The notes beneath the pieces were generated by a model. It did no database searches. It saw only the letters and a program-made list of their open reading frames with translations, and was not told where the DNA came from. A stretch of DNA of 64,000 nucleotides, taken from an uncultured Christensenella sp. GTDB taxonomy: Bacteria > Bacillota > Clostridia > Christensenellales > Pumilibacteraceae. The stretch covers positions 92,240 through 156,239 of the forward strand of contig CAJTLV010000004.1 of NCBI GenBank assembly GCA_910577435.1, in the 5' to 3' direction. Shown here piece after piece: positions 40,238-51,800 of the stretch (position 1 is its first letter; each line of letters opens with the position of its first letter). The position numbers and the translations under genes were made by a program.

Positions 40238-42172
40238 ATGAAAGTAACACTCAAAGACGGGAGCGTTATCGAGGCGGAAAGCGGTTCGACGGCTCTTAAA
40301 ATAGCACAGAGCATAAGCGAGGGGCTTGCCCGCGCGGCGCTCGTCGCGCGCGTCAACGGCGAACTTGTCGATTTGAACAGACCGATAGACGGCGACTGCA
40401 CGCTCGAAATACTGACGTACAAGGACGCGGACGGACAAAGGACTTACCGTCATACTGCGGCGCACATACTCGCGCAGGCGATAAAGAACGTATATCCTGC
40501 GGCACAGCTCGCCATAGGCCCGTCGACGGACGTAGGATTTTATTACGACGTCGATCTGCCGTTCCCCGTGACGATAGAGGATCTTGCCGTCGTAGAGAAC
40601 GAAATGCGCGAGATCATTTCCGCAGATCTTCCGATAGAGCGCATAGTCGCGACGCGCAAGGCGGCGATGGCGCAGATGCAGGGCTTTAACGAGGTGTATA
40701 AAATGCAACTCATAGAGGATCTGCCCAAGCGCGCGCAGATAACGCTGTACAGACAGGGCAACTTCATCGATCTTTGTCGTGGTCCGCACCTCGCCAGCAC
40801 GGGCAAGATCAAGCACGTAAAACTCATTCAGATTTCGGGCGCGTACTGGAAGGGCGACGAACATAACAAAATGCTCACGCGCATTTACGGCGTGGCGTTC
40901 GAAAAGAAGTCGGAGCTGGACGACTATCTCGCTCGGCTTGCGGAAGCCAAAAAGCGCGACCACAACAAGCTCGGTCGCGATATGCAGCTGTTTATGACCG
41001 AAGAGCGCATAGGTCAGGGTTTGCCGCTCTTAATGCCTAAGGGCGCCAAGATGATACAGACTATGCAGCGGTTCGTCGAGGACGAGGAAGAGCGGCGCGG
41101 CTATATGCTTACGAAAACTCCGCTTATGGCAAAGAGCGATCTGTACAAACTGAGCGGGCATTGGGATCATTACCGCGACGGAATGTTCATTATCGGCGAC
41201 GAGGTGATGGACGACGAGGTGTTCGCATTGCGTCCTATGACCTGTCCGTTCCAATATATGATATATAAGAACGGACTGAAAAGCTACCGCGATCTGCCTT
41301 GCCGTTATTCGGAAACCAGCCCGCTGTTCCGCAACGAATCGAGCGGCGAAATGCACGGCTTGACGCGCGTCAGGCAATTCACTCTTGCCGACGGGCATAT
41401 TGTCTGCACGCCCGAACAGCTCGAAGACGAGTTTAAGGGTTGCTTGGATCTCTGCGAATATATGCTCAACGTGTTCGGCTTGCGCGACGATATTTTTTAC
41501 CGCTTTTCGCGCTGGGATCCGAAGGACAAGGATAAATATATTCAGGACGCGAAGAAGTGGAAAGAAGCGGAAGAGACGATGAAGCGCATTCTCGAAGATC
41601 TCGGCGTGGAGTACGTCGAGGGGATAGGCGAGGCGGCGTTTTACGGTCCGAAACTGGACATCCAATCGCGCAACGTTTACGGCAAGGTCGATACGCTGTT
41701 GACAATTCAGGTCGATATGTTCCTCGCCGAGCGGTTCGATATGACGTACATCGACGAGAAAGGCGAAAAGCGCACGCCGTATATCATTCACCGCAGTTCG
41801 ATAGGCTGTTACGAGCGCACGCTGGCACTGCTCATCGAAAAGTTCGGCGGCGCGTTCCCGCTGTGGATCTCGCCCGAACAGGTGCGCGTGCTGTCGCTCA
41901 CAGAGCGTACAGTCGATAAGTGCGGCGAGATAGTCAAGACGCTCAAAAATCGCGGATTCTTGGCGACGATAGACAACCGCAACGAAAAGATCGGATATAA
42001 GATACGCGAAGCTCAGCTCGATAAAGTGCCGTATATGCTCATTATCGGCGATAAAGAGGCGGAAAACGGTGTTGTGTCCGTTCGTCACCGCAACGACGAT
42101 CTGGGACAAATGCCGTTCGAAGATTTTATCGCCAAGATACGCGAAGAAGTAGATACAAAAGCCATAAACTGA
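40238..42172 (+). CDS. thrS: Threonyl-tRNA synthetase
   Basis: A 644-residue class II synthetase. N-terminal TGS domain (1-62), editing domain with HTAAHILAQA (about 71-80), then the catalytic core with the family's MTCPFQYMIYK, RYSETSPLFRNESSGEMHGLTRVRQF and GSIGCYERTLALLIEKFGGAFPLW-type motif 3 block, and a C-terminal anticodon-binding domain. GGAGG lies 9 bases before the ATG. Controlled by the T-box leader just upstream. Confidence 0.97.
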   Translation: MKVTLKDGSVIEAESGSTALKIAQSISEGLARAALVARVNGELVDLNRPIDGDCTLEILTYKDADGQRTYRHTAAHILAQAIKNVYPAAQLAIGPSTDVGFYYDVDLPFPVTIEDLAVVENEMREIISADLPIERIVATRKAAMAQMQGFNEVYKMQLIEDLPKRAQITLYRQGNFIDLCRGPHLASTGKIKHVKLIQISGAYWKGDEHNKMLTRIYGVAFEKKSELDDYLARLAEAKKRDHNKLGRDMQLFMTEERIGQGLPLLMPKGAKMIQTMQRFVEDEEERRGYMLTKTPLMAKSDLYKLSGHWDHYRDGMFIIGDEVMDDEVFALRPMTCPFQYMIYKNGLKSYRDLPCRYSETSPLFRNESSGEMHGLTRVRQFTLADGHIVCTPEQLEDEFKGCLDLCEYMLNVFGLRDDIFYRFSRWDPKDKDKYIQDAKKWKEAEETMKRILEDLGVEYVEGIGEAAFYGPKLDIQSRNVYGKVDTLLTIQVDMFLAERFDMTYIDEKGEKRTPYIIHRSSIGCYERTLALLIEKFGGAFPLWISPEQVRVLSLTERTVDKCGEIVKTLKNRGFLATIDNRNEKIGYKIREAQLDKVPYMLIIGDKEAENGVVSVRHRNDDLGQMPFEDFIAKIREEVDTKAIN

Positions 42173-42193
42173 AAAAGCCCGAAAGGGCTTTTT
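42172..42193 (+). terminator. Terminator after thrS
   Basis: AAAAAGCCC-GAAA-GGGCTTTTT, a 9-bp stem with a tetraloop and T-run; the symmetric ends allow function on both strands. Confidence 0.92.
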
Positions 42194-42253
42194 CGTTTGG
42201 GAAAGAAATTAACTTTTGCACTGCGCCGAAGCCGACGATGCGCGTTATATGGA

Positions 42254-42688
42254 TTACGGCGCCGATATCTCCGCTACCGAATCATAGACGGGATAGTCGG
42301 TCACGACGATGTAAAGAAATACGCCGCCGAGAAAGGGCAGAATGTATTCGGGATCGGGGTTGTCGCGCATTTCGATATTGTCGGGGCGTTTTTCGAGCGG
42401 ATAGCGGGGATAGCAGTAATGCCTGTTGAACACGGTACTGATTGGTTCTGGCAGATCGGTCACCGCTATAACGAGTTCGCAATACATTTTCTCGTATGTT
42501 ATCCCGTTGCTTTCGGCGAGGAGTTCAACGACTTCCTTCATATTGCCGATGCCGCGCGACAAAAGAATGACCGCATTGCGGACGTATCGGTATTTTCGTG
42601 CCGAGCGGATGTTATACCGCGCCAAAAACAGATCGGCGAGGTAATTGACCCTTTGGTCGTTCAAAAGGCTGTCGACTTTGCCGTTCAT
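42254..42688 (-). CDS. Hypothetical protein, 144 residues
   Basis: A - strand gene behind the recombinase gene. The ATG at 42688 has AAGGGCG about 7 bases upstream. The N-terminal half is helical and basic (LLNDQRVNYLADLFLARYNI, then RKYRYVRNAVILLSRG); the C-terminal part has a hydrophobic stretch (PFLGGVFLYIVVTDYP). No family is recognised. The + strand frame over the same bases is judged a shadow. Confidence 0.55.
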   Translation of the reverse strand: MNGKVDSLLNDQRVNYLADLFLARYNIRSARKYRYVRNAVILLSRGIGNMKEVVELLAESNGITYEKMYCELVIAVTDLPEPISTVFNRHYCYPRYPLEKRPDNIEMRDNPDPEYILPFLGGVFLYIVVTDYPVYDSVAEISAP

Positions 42689-42745
42689 TTCGTTCGCCCT
42701 TAAAATCCGTGTTATTTTAATCTTTCGTAAATAATCAATCAGAAA

Positions 42746-42775
42746 CAAAAATATCCGTCGGTGTTCCCGACGGAT
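42746..42775 (-). terminator. Terminator of the recombinase gene
   Basis: On the - strand ATCCGTCGG / CCGACGGAT with a 5-base loop and a T-run, just behind the stop of the recombinase gene at 42796. Confidence 0.88.
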
Positions 42776-42795
42776 TCGAATAACGCAAAATACGA

Positions 42796-43893
42796 CTAAT
42801 CGAGATCCTCGCCGTCGGGGTCAATGTTTATATCGGATTTGTCGCGTAGCTTGACTTTGTTTACCACGTCGCGCCGTATATCGTCGCTCATTGCCGCGTA
42901 ATGCTTGCGCGTCGTGTTCACGTCCTTGTGACCCAGCACGTCGGCGACGACGAATATATCGTGCGTTTCGTGGTAAAGGTTGGTGCCGTATGTGCTTCGC
43001 AGTTTGTGCGGCGTTATCTTTTTGAACGGCGTTATCACTTTGGCGTACTTTTTAACCATCATTTCGACGGCGCGCGGCGTTATTCGTCCGCCTTTATTCG
43101 AAATGAACAGCGCGTCGCGGTCGCTTACCCGCCGTCCGAACGGGGTCTGTTCGAGTATCTCGTTGTCCAGCCAGTCGATGTACCGCCTGAGCGCATCGGC
43201 AACTTCTTCCGAAAAATACAGTATAGTCGTGTTTCCGCCCTTTCGCGTCACGACAAAACTGTTGTCGTCGAATCGAATATCGTTGCGGTTGAGTCCGACG
43301 CATTCGCTTATACGAATGCCCGTACCCAAGAACAGCGAGAGCATAGCCTCGTCGCGCACCGCCGTAGCTTTATGAAAGTTCTTCTGTCTGCCGGGCAGAT
43401 TTTCGCCGGTTTCGGCCTCGTCGAGCAGATCTACTACCTCGTTCACGTCGAGACGTATAATCGGTTTTGCGTGTATCTTGGGCGTGTCTACCTTTGTCAT
43501 AATGTCGCTTGACAGTTTTTCTTTTTTATAGAAATACTTGAACATCGCGCGCAGGCTGGACACCTTTCGTTCTTTGGCGTGCTCTTTACACGAGTGTTTT
43601 TTTCCGTCGACGGTATAAGAAGAAAGATAGTCGATAAACGCCTCGATGTCGGTGGGGGAAAGCTCTTCGAGATCGGCGAGCGTCAGATCGACTATCTGTT
43701 TGTCGCGAAACTTTTTGCGCGTCAGATAATCGCAAAAAACCCGAATATCGCGGAGATATCCGAGTCTTGTAAGCGGCATTGTGCGCATCGATATGCCGAC
43801 GTTGAACTGTCTCGCAAACTCCGGAAGTTCGTCGAGCAACCTGTCGATCCTGCTCAATGTTTTCTCGTTTCTTTCGTCGAAGTATGAACTCAT
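42796..43893 (-). CDS. XerS-like tyrosine recombinase
   Basis: A 365-residue site-specific recombinase. The N-terminal SAM-like DNA-binding domain spans about 35-150 with a helical prefix; the catalytic domain has Arg (GTGIRISECVGL), Lys (TRKGGNTT), HKLRSTYGT (His-x-x-Arg), then His (VLGHKDVNTT) and Tyr (RKHYA). The size and the N-terminus resemble the single XerS of streptococci and related Clostridia genes for chromosome dimer resolution. The C-terminus is acidic (DINIDPDGEDLD). It is outside the prophage. No dif site was identified. Confidence 0.82.
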   Translation of the reverse strand: MSSYFDERNEKTLSRIDRLLDELPEFARQFNVGISMRTMPLTRLGYLRDIRVFCDYLTRKKFRDKQIVDLTLADLEELSPTDIEAFIDYLSSYTVDGKKHSCKEHAKERKVSSLRAMFKYFYKKEKLSSDIMTKVDTPKIHAKPIIRLDVNEVVDLLDEAETGENLPGRQKNFHKATAVRDEAMLSLFLGTGIRISECVGLNRNDIRFDDNSFVVTRKGGNTTILYFSEEVADALRRYIDWLDNEILEQTPFGRRVSDRDALFISNKGGRITPRAVEMMVKKYAKVITPFKKITPHKLRSTYGTNLYHETHDIFVVADVLGHKDVNTTRKHYAAMSDDIRRDVVNKVKLRDKSDINIDPDGEDLD

Positions 43894-43905
43894 ATCGGAG
43901 AACTG

Positions 43906-45591
43906 CTATACTGCGTATTTACCCGAACGAAGCAGAGTAAAGAATATCACTTCGCTTGCGGGAATGAACAGTGCGTATACGAGCGGGAGTATGAGCGACG
44001 GAATGTGCGCCGCGTCGAAAGATGAAGGCATACCCCAGATTATGTTAAGGCAATAGATAACTACGGCAACCTGTATCATAATGACAAACCGTATTATCAT
44101 CGAAAATCTGTAATTGACGTTAATGCGCCGCGTGCGGTCCGGATTGTAAGCGAATATCGCGACAGCCGTAATAAACATAATTATGGGAAGAAGTCCCGCG
44201 AATATGTAGAGAAGGTAATTATATTCGAGATCTTTATCAAGTCCGCCGAGATAGAATGTAAGGAACATTATAAGACCGAGAGCGAACATCGTCGCGCACA
44301 TTATCGTATAGTGCGTCATCATTAGCCTACTGCTGCGGTACTTGTATTGACGGTTGTATGTCTTAGCCGAGTCGTTGTGTTCGCGAACGGTCACCTCGTT
44401 GCCCAGCTCCGAAATATTCTGCATTACGTCATCGAACTCTCCGTCTTCGGCAACCTCGTCGGTGGCGGCTGTTTCGTCGGCGCGGATAACGCCGCTGTCG
44501 CACCTATCTACAAGATCGGACAATACTTCGCGATACTGAATGCGGGCTATGCTCTCGTCATTGCGAGCGACTATCTCCGAACTCCGATGTTCGGGAGCAG
44601 GCGGCGCGGGTCTTTCGGAAACTGCGGGTACCGCAGGCTTTTCGACGGGCTTTTGCGCAGGCACAGTCGATTGCGCAGGCACAGTCGATTGCGCGGGCGC
44701 GGGCGGTGCGAGTGATCCGGCACGCGGTTGTATCGTGCTTTCAGTGTACTCTTCGTCGTATATCCTGCCGCGCGCGCGGTAGTAACTGTCTTTTCCTGTA
44801 TACGTCTCGGCATACATCTCTTCGATAAGCGAATGCGGGTCGACGTCGCTGTTTGAAGAACGGTCGATAATGTCTTCGGCGCGTATCGGCTCTTGGGACA
44901 GGAAACTGTCCTGAACGTATTGCGGCGCGTGTTCCTCTTCGGCTTGTCCGTCGTCGCCTATAAACTCGGCGTCGTCGGCGATCTCGCCGATGTCGGGCGC
45001 CGTGTCGTCGACATCGAGTTCACGGAAATCTTCGTTCCCGTCATCGGGCGTAAACGCGCTTTCCGGCTCGAACGTTTCGGGTTCGGCGGGGCGGGGGGCG
45101 GCTTGCTCTTCGACCGTATCGGGAACAGGCTGCGGCGGTATGTCGACAGGCTCGTCCTTAGGTTGTTCTTCCGCCTTTTTGCGTTTGCGATTGCTTCTGC
45201 GCTTGGGCAGGTCGTACATCTCTTCCTCGACGTCGCCGAAATCGTCGACCGCCGAGATAGGCTCGTCGCTTATGATAAGCTCGCCGAAAATATCGCGTGT
45301 GCGCTCGTATTCTGTGCGGTATGCGATAAACACGTCTCTGCCGCGATCGGTGAGAGTGTAATATTTGCGTCTGCCGCCGTTGCTTTCGGACGCATCCCAA
45401 TAAGATGTGACGAAACCTTGCTTTTCAAGTCTTTTGAGGCACGCATAAAGAGTGGGTTGTTTCAGTTCCCACTTGCCGCCGCTACGCGCATTGATAATCT
45501 TGATCATATCATAGCCGTAGCGATCGCCCTCGAATAATACTTTGAGTATTACCGTATCGACATTGCCGCGAATCAAATCGCTTTCAGCCAT
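43906..45591 (-). CDS. PadR-type regulator fused to a four-helix membrane domain
   Basis: A 561-residue protein. Residues 1-105 are a PadR winged helix (DTVILKVLFEGDRYGYDMIK, YACLKRLEKQGFV, GGRRKYYTLTDRGR). Residues 110-390 are acidic, proline-rich and low in complexity, with a VPAQSTVPAQSTVPAQ repeat. Residues about 405-560 contain four membrane helices (for example MTHYTIMCATMFALGLIMFL). The DNA-binding part would face the cytoplasm from a membrane anchor. Its promoter overlaps a dyad, and a giant surface protein gene starts divergently. AGGTGG lies 4 bases before the ATG. Confidence 0.82.
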   Translation of the reverse strand: MAESDLIRGNVDTVILKVLFEGDRYGYDMIKIINARSGGKWELKQPTLYACLKRLEKQGFVTSYWDASESNGGRRKYYTLTDRGRDVFIAYRTEYERTRDIFGELIISDEPISAVDDFGDVEEEMYDLPKRRSNRKRKKAEEQPKDEPVDIPPQPVPDTVEEQAAPRPAEPETFEPESAFTPDDGNEDFRELDVDDTAPDIGEIADDAEFIGDDGQAEEEHAPQYVQDSFLSQEPIRAEDIIDRSSNSDVDPHSLIEEMYAETYTGKDSYYRARGRIYDEEYTESTIQPRAGSLAPPAPAQSTVPAQSTVPAQKPVEKPAVPAVSERPAPPAPEHRSSEIVARNDESIARIQYREVLSDLVDRCDSGVIRADETAATDEVAEDGEFDDVMQNISELGNEVTVREHNDSAKTYNRQYKYRSSRLMMTHYTIMCATMFALGLIMFLTFYLGGLDKDLEYNYLLYIFAGLLPIIMFITAVAIFAYNPDRTRRINVNYRFSMIIRFVIMIQVAVVIYCLNIIWGMPSSFDAAHIPSLILPLVYALFIPASEVIFFTLLRSGKYAV

Positions 45592-45604
45592 TAGCCACCT
45601 CGTT

Positions 45605-45637
45605 ATGTATTATACAATACATTTACGCTTATGTCAA
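45605..45637 (-). promoter_or_regulatory. Consensus promoter with PadR-like dyad (padR-type gene)
   Basis: On the - strand TTGACA (45632-45637), 17-base spacer, TATAAT (45609-45614). The dyad ATGTATT-ATAC-AATACAT at 45605-45622 covers the -10 and has the ATGT...ACAT ends of known PadR operators. Autorepression is likely. This is a perfect sigma-A promoter. Confidence 0.85.
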
Positions 45638-45776
45638 TATTTTTTAGAGCGTTGTGTGTATGAAAATGTCGAAAATAATCGCGAATCCCGTTACCGGGAG
45701 AGCGAAATTTACGCGGCTATCTAAATTTAGCCCATTTCTAATTTTGTATAAAGCGCATTTTTTCGCGCCAAAAGTA

Positions 45777-45843
45777 TTGACAAATTATGAACAAATTGTT
45801 AATATATTACTGTATACCCATATAATTATGAACAAATTGTTAA
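45777..45843 (+). promoter_or_regulatory. Promoter of the giant gene flanked by two identical 20-bp repeats
   Basis: TTGACA at 45777, 17-base spacer, TAATAT at 45800. The sequence AATTATGAACAAATTGTTAA occurs at 45783-45802 (inside the spacer and -10) and again at 45824-45843 (downstream of the likely +1). Start-to-start distance is 41 bp, about four helix turns. Each copy contains AACAA-A-TTGTT. This looks like a pair of operators for an unidentified regulator. Confidence 0.8.
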
Positions 45844-45879
45844 CAAACAGTAAAAACCGTCGGTAGAAGAGGTACCGCT

Positions 45880-48800
45880 ATGAACAAAAATAGCAATTCG
45901 AATAATATTACTTTGAGCAAGAGGGCGCGCAATATCTTGGTTGCGATAGTCAGCGGCTTTGTCGCACTTGCGATAGGGGTGACTTGCGCGCTGTGCTTTA
46001 CGCAATCGAAACGGACGGACGTCGGCAACAATGTCGGCGGCTCGGTTTCCGCATCGGCGACCAATCGCGGAGCGCAGACGGGCGACGGGTTTAAGAATTT
46101 GGTTAAAAACGGAACGTTTGCTCTTAACGATACGTTGACTTATACTTCGGCGACAAATTATACGTTAAACCTCTTGCCGGGTACGTATACGTTTAAGCTG
46201 TGGGGCGGCGCGGGCGCGGCGGCATCGGGATACTGCGGCAACGGCGGCGGCGGTGCGGGCGGATATGCTACGGGCACGCTCACTCTTACGGCGGCTACAA
46301 CCATATATATATATGTCGGCGGTCGGGGAAGCGGAAGAAGCGGCGGTTATAACGGCGGCGGTGCGGGCGGCAACGGATGGACAACATCTACAACACATAC
46401 ATATTATAACGCGGGCGGCGGCGGCGGCGGCGCGTCCGATATACGTATAGGCGGCACTGCGGCGTCGAACCGAGTCATCGTAGCCGGCGGCGGCGGTGGC
46501 GGCGGCGGCGCAAGTAACGGCGGATCCTCAAAAATGACTTTAGGGAATCCGTCGTCTATGGGTACGGCAGGCGGCGCGGGCGGTGCCAGCTCTACGGCAG
46601 GAACTAAAGGAGGCTCGACGGGCTTAGGATCTGGCGGCGGCGCGGCGACAACGGGCGCTGTCGGTTCAGGCGGTGCAGGCGGTACGTCATCTTCTACTAG
46701 TTCCGACGGATATTATTTTCCCGGCGGCGGCGGTGGCGGCGGCGGCGGCTATTACGGCGGCGGCGGTGGCGGCGGCGGCGCTTGCTCCGGTGCACACGGT
46801 ACAACCGGTGGTACCGGAGGTAGCGGAAATTCGTCCGGTACGGGCGGTGCCGGCGGAGCTGCGGGATATACTACTGCCGGTCAAAATTATCACGCCGGTT
46901 CAGGTGGTGGCGGCGGCGGCGGAAGCAACTACGTCAGGTCGTCCGGTTCTTATGCTTTGACGGGCGGATCCACTGCCAACGCGCAGAACAGCGGCGTCGG
47001 TAAAGTGGAGATAACGGTGACTGCGATTGCCAACTCCGCTCCTACGGCAAAGACGCCTACGGTCGCGACTTCGCAAACGCTGGGTACGGGGAAAAGCATC
47101 CGCGTCACCGCCAACAGTCTCGGCTCCGACCCCGATTACAGTTCGAACACGAGCAACACGTCCGATACCGTTCACTTGAATGCGACGACGCTTTATCTCG
47201 AATCGGGTTGCACGACAAATGCCAACTCGTATGTGACATACTCCGTATCCGGAGATACAATAACCATTACGGCATTGTTAAAGCTGCCGCGTTCCGGCAC
47301 GAACGGGCAAGCAAACAATACGCTCACGCTTTATACTAAAATAAAAGACGATTTTAAGTTATCGCCTGCCACGACTACCGTATCGTTTAAGATAACGTAT
47401 GCGACGGTTTCGGCGAGCCAAAAAGCGGCGGCAAACAAGACGAGCGGCAGTTACACGTACAGCTTCGGAAAGTCCACGTCCGCAAATACCGCAGACGTAG
47501 CCGGAGGCGCGATAGTTTCTCCGACGGTGGGCGAGTTTGCGCTTACCGTTAAAAATCCTATAAAGATAGGCACCAGTCTCACGATAAGCGCCGCCGACCT
47601 TATGGCGGTAACTGCGGCGACGAGTTATTATCAGGTATACATTGTGCCCGGCGCCGTACCTACTAGCGCAAACGGAGCGTTCTCGTATTCGGGAACTACC
47701 GCGACGATCTATAACAGCGGCGGCACGTCTATGACCGGATATTCGTCGCTCACCATAAATGCGATCTCGCCTTCGCCCAATTGGCAGCGGCTGTCGTGGA
47801 CGCTGTATGTCGTAGAGAAAGCGTCTGTCGGCAATACCAACAAAGAGCCTTACGGCGCGACATACAACAGCAATATAGGCACCGGCGGGCGCACGCTCAA
47901 AGTGACTTTCCGCGTGGACAATACGCGTCCGACGCTCAAAGCGGCGCAGAATAACGTAGTCGACCTTACGATCGGAACGAAAACCGAGCTGTCGCTCAAC
48001 ACATATTTTTCGGACGCGGACGACAACACTATATCCACGTCGACGCACAGTATCAGAAACGTAATAGTTCCCACCAACGAATTCGTTCAGTTCGACAAGT
48101 ACGGTAACACCGTGTCGACCGTCAACGTTTCGGGTTCGGGAGCCGATAAGTCGTATTACAACGTAAACGGCTCGCTTTCCGACGCTATGACAAGCGGGTG
48201 CAGCGACGCGGAGACGGGTTTCGCTTCGTCCATTGCGACGAAGGGCAGTGCGGGCGCGGACGCGTTCCTTATGTACACTTTCAGCGGAATAAAGCTGTCC
48301 GTCACGGGACTGAGACCGAGCTATTCGCAGTATAAACCGGACAGAGAGGGCAGTGCGGCTATAACTGGCGGCACCAATACTGCGCCTACCACTACGGCGA
48401 GGTGCGTTTTGAATCCCGGTCACTTCTATCTGCTCATACAAATAACGGATAATAACGACACGACGGACGCGGGCATATGGTTGCCGATAGCGTTCACGGT
48501 AAGCGCCGCCGTTTACGGTCAGGCGCCTGTGAATACGGGAACGAGCGCGGGTTCGGTAAGCGGACAGGGAACGAGTTCCGTGCTTCCGAATGCCATAGGA
48601 AACAAGGACGCGTCTTTCTATTTCGCGCCGATGGGTATGAATATAGGCAGTTCGTCTACGCCGGTCGGTATGTATGAAAAAGACGGAAATCTCACGGCAA
48701 GCGATCTGCAACCCCTCGCATTGGACGGAGATAACTTCGCGACCGCAAACGGACTTTCTTCGCGCACGGGTTATCTCAACGAGTTTTTGCGCATAACGTC

Positions 48801-51800
48801 GTCGGCGGCGGATATTGCGGCTACGATCGGCGCGGACTCGAATAAGATAGCAACCGTCGAACTTATAGATATTTACATTCCGCAAAGCTCGATCGGCGGA
48901 CGCGTAGCGGCGGCGGAAGTCAACGGCATTTATTCTCAACCGCAACACGGCGGCACCGCGCGTAGCGGATACTATTATACTCACGGAATCAAGATCACGC
49001 TCATCTCGACGACGATGAACAGGTATTTTTACGTAAACGTGGGTATTAAGGATATTACTAACAAGCCGGCGGCTAACGTAATGATCGCCGTAAAGGTAAA
49101 CGACACCGCGCCGTCGGTCAAGGCGGCGAGCAGTGTCGCTACGTACACGACGGAGGCGAGCAACGCTTACGGCACTTATAAAGCGCCCGCCGACAGCGAT
49201 AACGGTTTGCCTACCATAACTTACAGAGTACCGCTCGGCACGACGTTTATGATCACGCCGTATGACTTAGTGAGCGATTACGACCAAAACAAAATGAACG
49301 GCGACGCGGGATTTTTCGCGGGCAATGCCTTTACGCTCAACGGAATGAGCGGCGTTTACGGCGGCGGAAAATTCACTGTCGGAGACCCTTCGACAGATCC
49401 CGCAAACAGCGTAAACGCGCTGTTCGATACAAACGTATACGGCACGCCGCAGTATAAGGCGGATGTTTCCGATATGCTCCGCATTGCTTCCGAAGGCATA
49501 ACAGTAGGCAAGGTGGGCAACAGTACGGCGTTCAATCCGTCCGTTGACGCAAATGCGTCCGTGTATAAGGACAGACTGTTCTTTGCGAGAAAGTCCGATC
49601 CTGCGGCGGGCAGTTGCGACGCGTTCGCCTATAATCCGACAGGCTATACGGGAAATAACGAGTTTTCTACCGTTCAGACCGGAGTGTCCGGCTATTTGGA
49701 AGTTTATTACGGCGACACGGTAAATACGGCGGGAGCGGACAGAGCGCTCGACTTTATTCTGTTGCGCTCCAAGATACGCACGCAACAACCTGCTGAGATA
49801 AGACTTACCGTTCGCGACAGATTCGGCGCGGGCGCGAGCGACGGTACGGTAGAGATCTGCGTTCGTATAGAGGTAGTCAATACCGCACCCGTTATCGGCG
49901 ACAAGACGGTGACCAATCTCGCCGTCAGCCCCGTTACGCAAGGTTCGGGCGACAGTCTTACCGTGATTACCCCGAATACGGCTTCTGTCGGCGTAAATAC
50001 GATAATGAGCGACAGCGACGGCGACGGACTCAGGTTTATGCTCGATCGCGGTCTGATAGTGGCGAACAGGGAGCTTCCCCGCACGGTCACGACGCCTAAC
50101 GGCACAGCACCCATAACTTCGTTCGACGAGATAGCCGATCTCGAAAGCTACACAACTGTGGGCGGACTGCAACTGTCCGAATCGTATTTGACGGCGCAAC
50201 TCACTACCGAGTTTACGCTCACCGTCGCCGCCGTCAACTCGACGCGCAACATCGAAAAAGGCGTATTCGTCTACTTCTTCGTCGACGACGGAAAGGGCGG
50301 CGAAACGCTCGGTTACAAGCAGTTCGAGGTACTGAATACCGCGCCCGTATTCAATTCTTCCGCATTTGCGGAGACGGGCGTAGCCGCATCGGCGGATCCC
50401 GTATGGAGCATAAAGACGGTTGCGTCGGCGGATATCAACAGACCGAGATACATAGTAGGAAGCGAAGAAGCGGCTACCGCGCTTATGTCGAGCGACGTTA
50501 CGATAGGCTTCGGCGCGGCGAGTGCGGATATTAAATTGCTCGCTACTGTCGCCGATCCGTTGCAGGGACTTATACTTTCGCAGAAATCTCCGGCATATGC
50601 GGCAAAAGATAACTCCGATACTTTCGAGCTTGCCGTTCCGAGCGTGGCGAGCGCGATGAGTTTCTCCGATACCGATTCCGTTCCGTTCGGCTCGACGGGC
50701 GTTGCGGGCGACGTTGCTTACGCCGCACGCGCGTCGGTCATCGTCAGCACCGACAATGGCGACGGCACTGCCGAAATCGGCGCGCCCGCAGGATATGTGG
50801 TCGACCTGCTGTTCCGAGTCAATGAAAAGTGGTACACCCGCGACGAATTGCTCGCTGCGCTTCGCAACGGCGACCGCACGTTCGGCGACGTGTTCGACGA
50901 GCACGGCAGATTCTCTGTAATTACGTGGGCTATCCGTTTGAGAGCTACTAACGCTACCGGAGGCGCGCGCGTTAAAATCACCGTAACTTTGCGCGACGAA
51001 GCCGAGTTCGGCGGCGATACGTTCGGACGGGCGACGGCTTGGACTTCGGCGAACAACTCTACGCGTGTTCTCGATAAGGCGACGGGTTCGCTCGACGTTT
51101 CCTTCTATCAGACTATTTCCGATACGGGTATCATCACCAAGTCCGAATTCGACGAGTTCGGCGGATATTACGTCGTTCTCGATCCGACGGGTACGACTAC
51201 CAAAACAGGATATGTTTCCACATACGACGGCAACGAGAATTCGCCTTATGTCAAAAATCTCGCCGACATTAAATACGACGGCGACTTAAAACTCAATCAG
51301 AGCGGCACGAAGGTCATTAAAGACGGACGTAACGCAGGCTCGCCCGACGGAACGCTTGCGGGCGTGAATTCGGGACAAAAGTACAAAAAGACGGATCCGA
51401 TCGTTTTGAGCGACGGCGAACAGGCATACCGCTATCCCGATACGATAATCGTTCCTTCTACGAAAAACGGTGAGGGCGAGTACGATAAGGTCAACGTTCC
51501 TATGTCGTTCTTCGGGTTATTGCAGACGCTCGCTTCGCCTACAGTCGGAACGGGCGCGGTAAAGTATTCTCCTAACTACGTCGGCTACGATGTCGGTAGC
51601 GGAAGGTATAACCAATCGTTTACTCTTACAGATCTTGCGAGCATTTCGCCCGCTATAACGCTCAGTGACGGCAGTGGCATTTGGGGCGGAACGGGTGATC
51701 CGCTTTCCGAAAATCCGTATCTGAATATAGAGGCGACGAGCTTTATTACAGCGGTCGGAGCAAACAACGCAATAACAGGCAACGGCGAGAGCGCTTATTC

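Noticed and set aside
41030..42109. 359-codon - strand open frame over thrS
   Set aside because: Shadow of the thrS codon pattern; thrS is certain on the + strand.
42197..42703. 168-codon + strand frame after thrS
   Set aside because: It is opposite the better-supported - strand gene and lacks a ribosome site.
42796..43893. Recombinase as integrase of the prophage
   Set aside because: It lies 10 kb beyond the prophage among host genes and resembles XerS-type chromosome resolvases.
46200..46960. GGC-rich repeats that could resemble a CRISPR or tandem array
   Set aside because: They encode the polyglycine domain in frame; there are no regular spacers.
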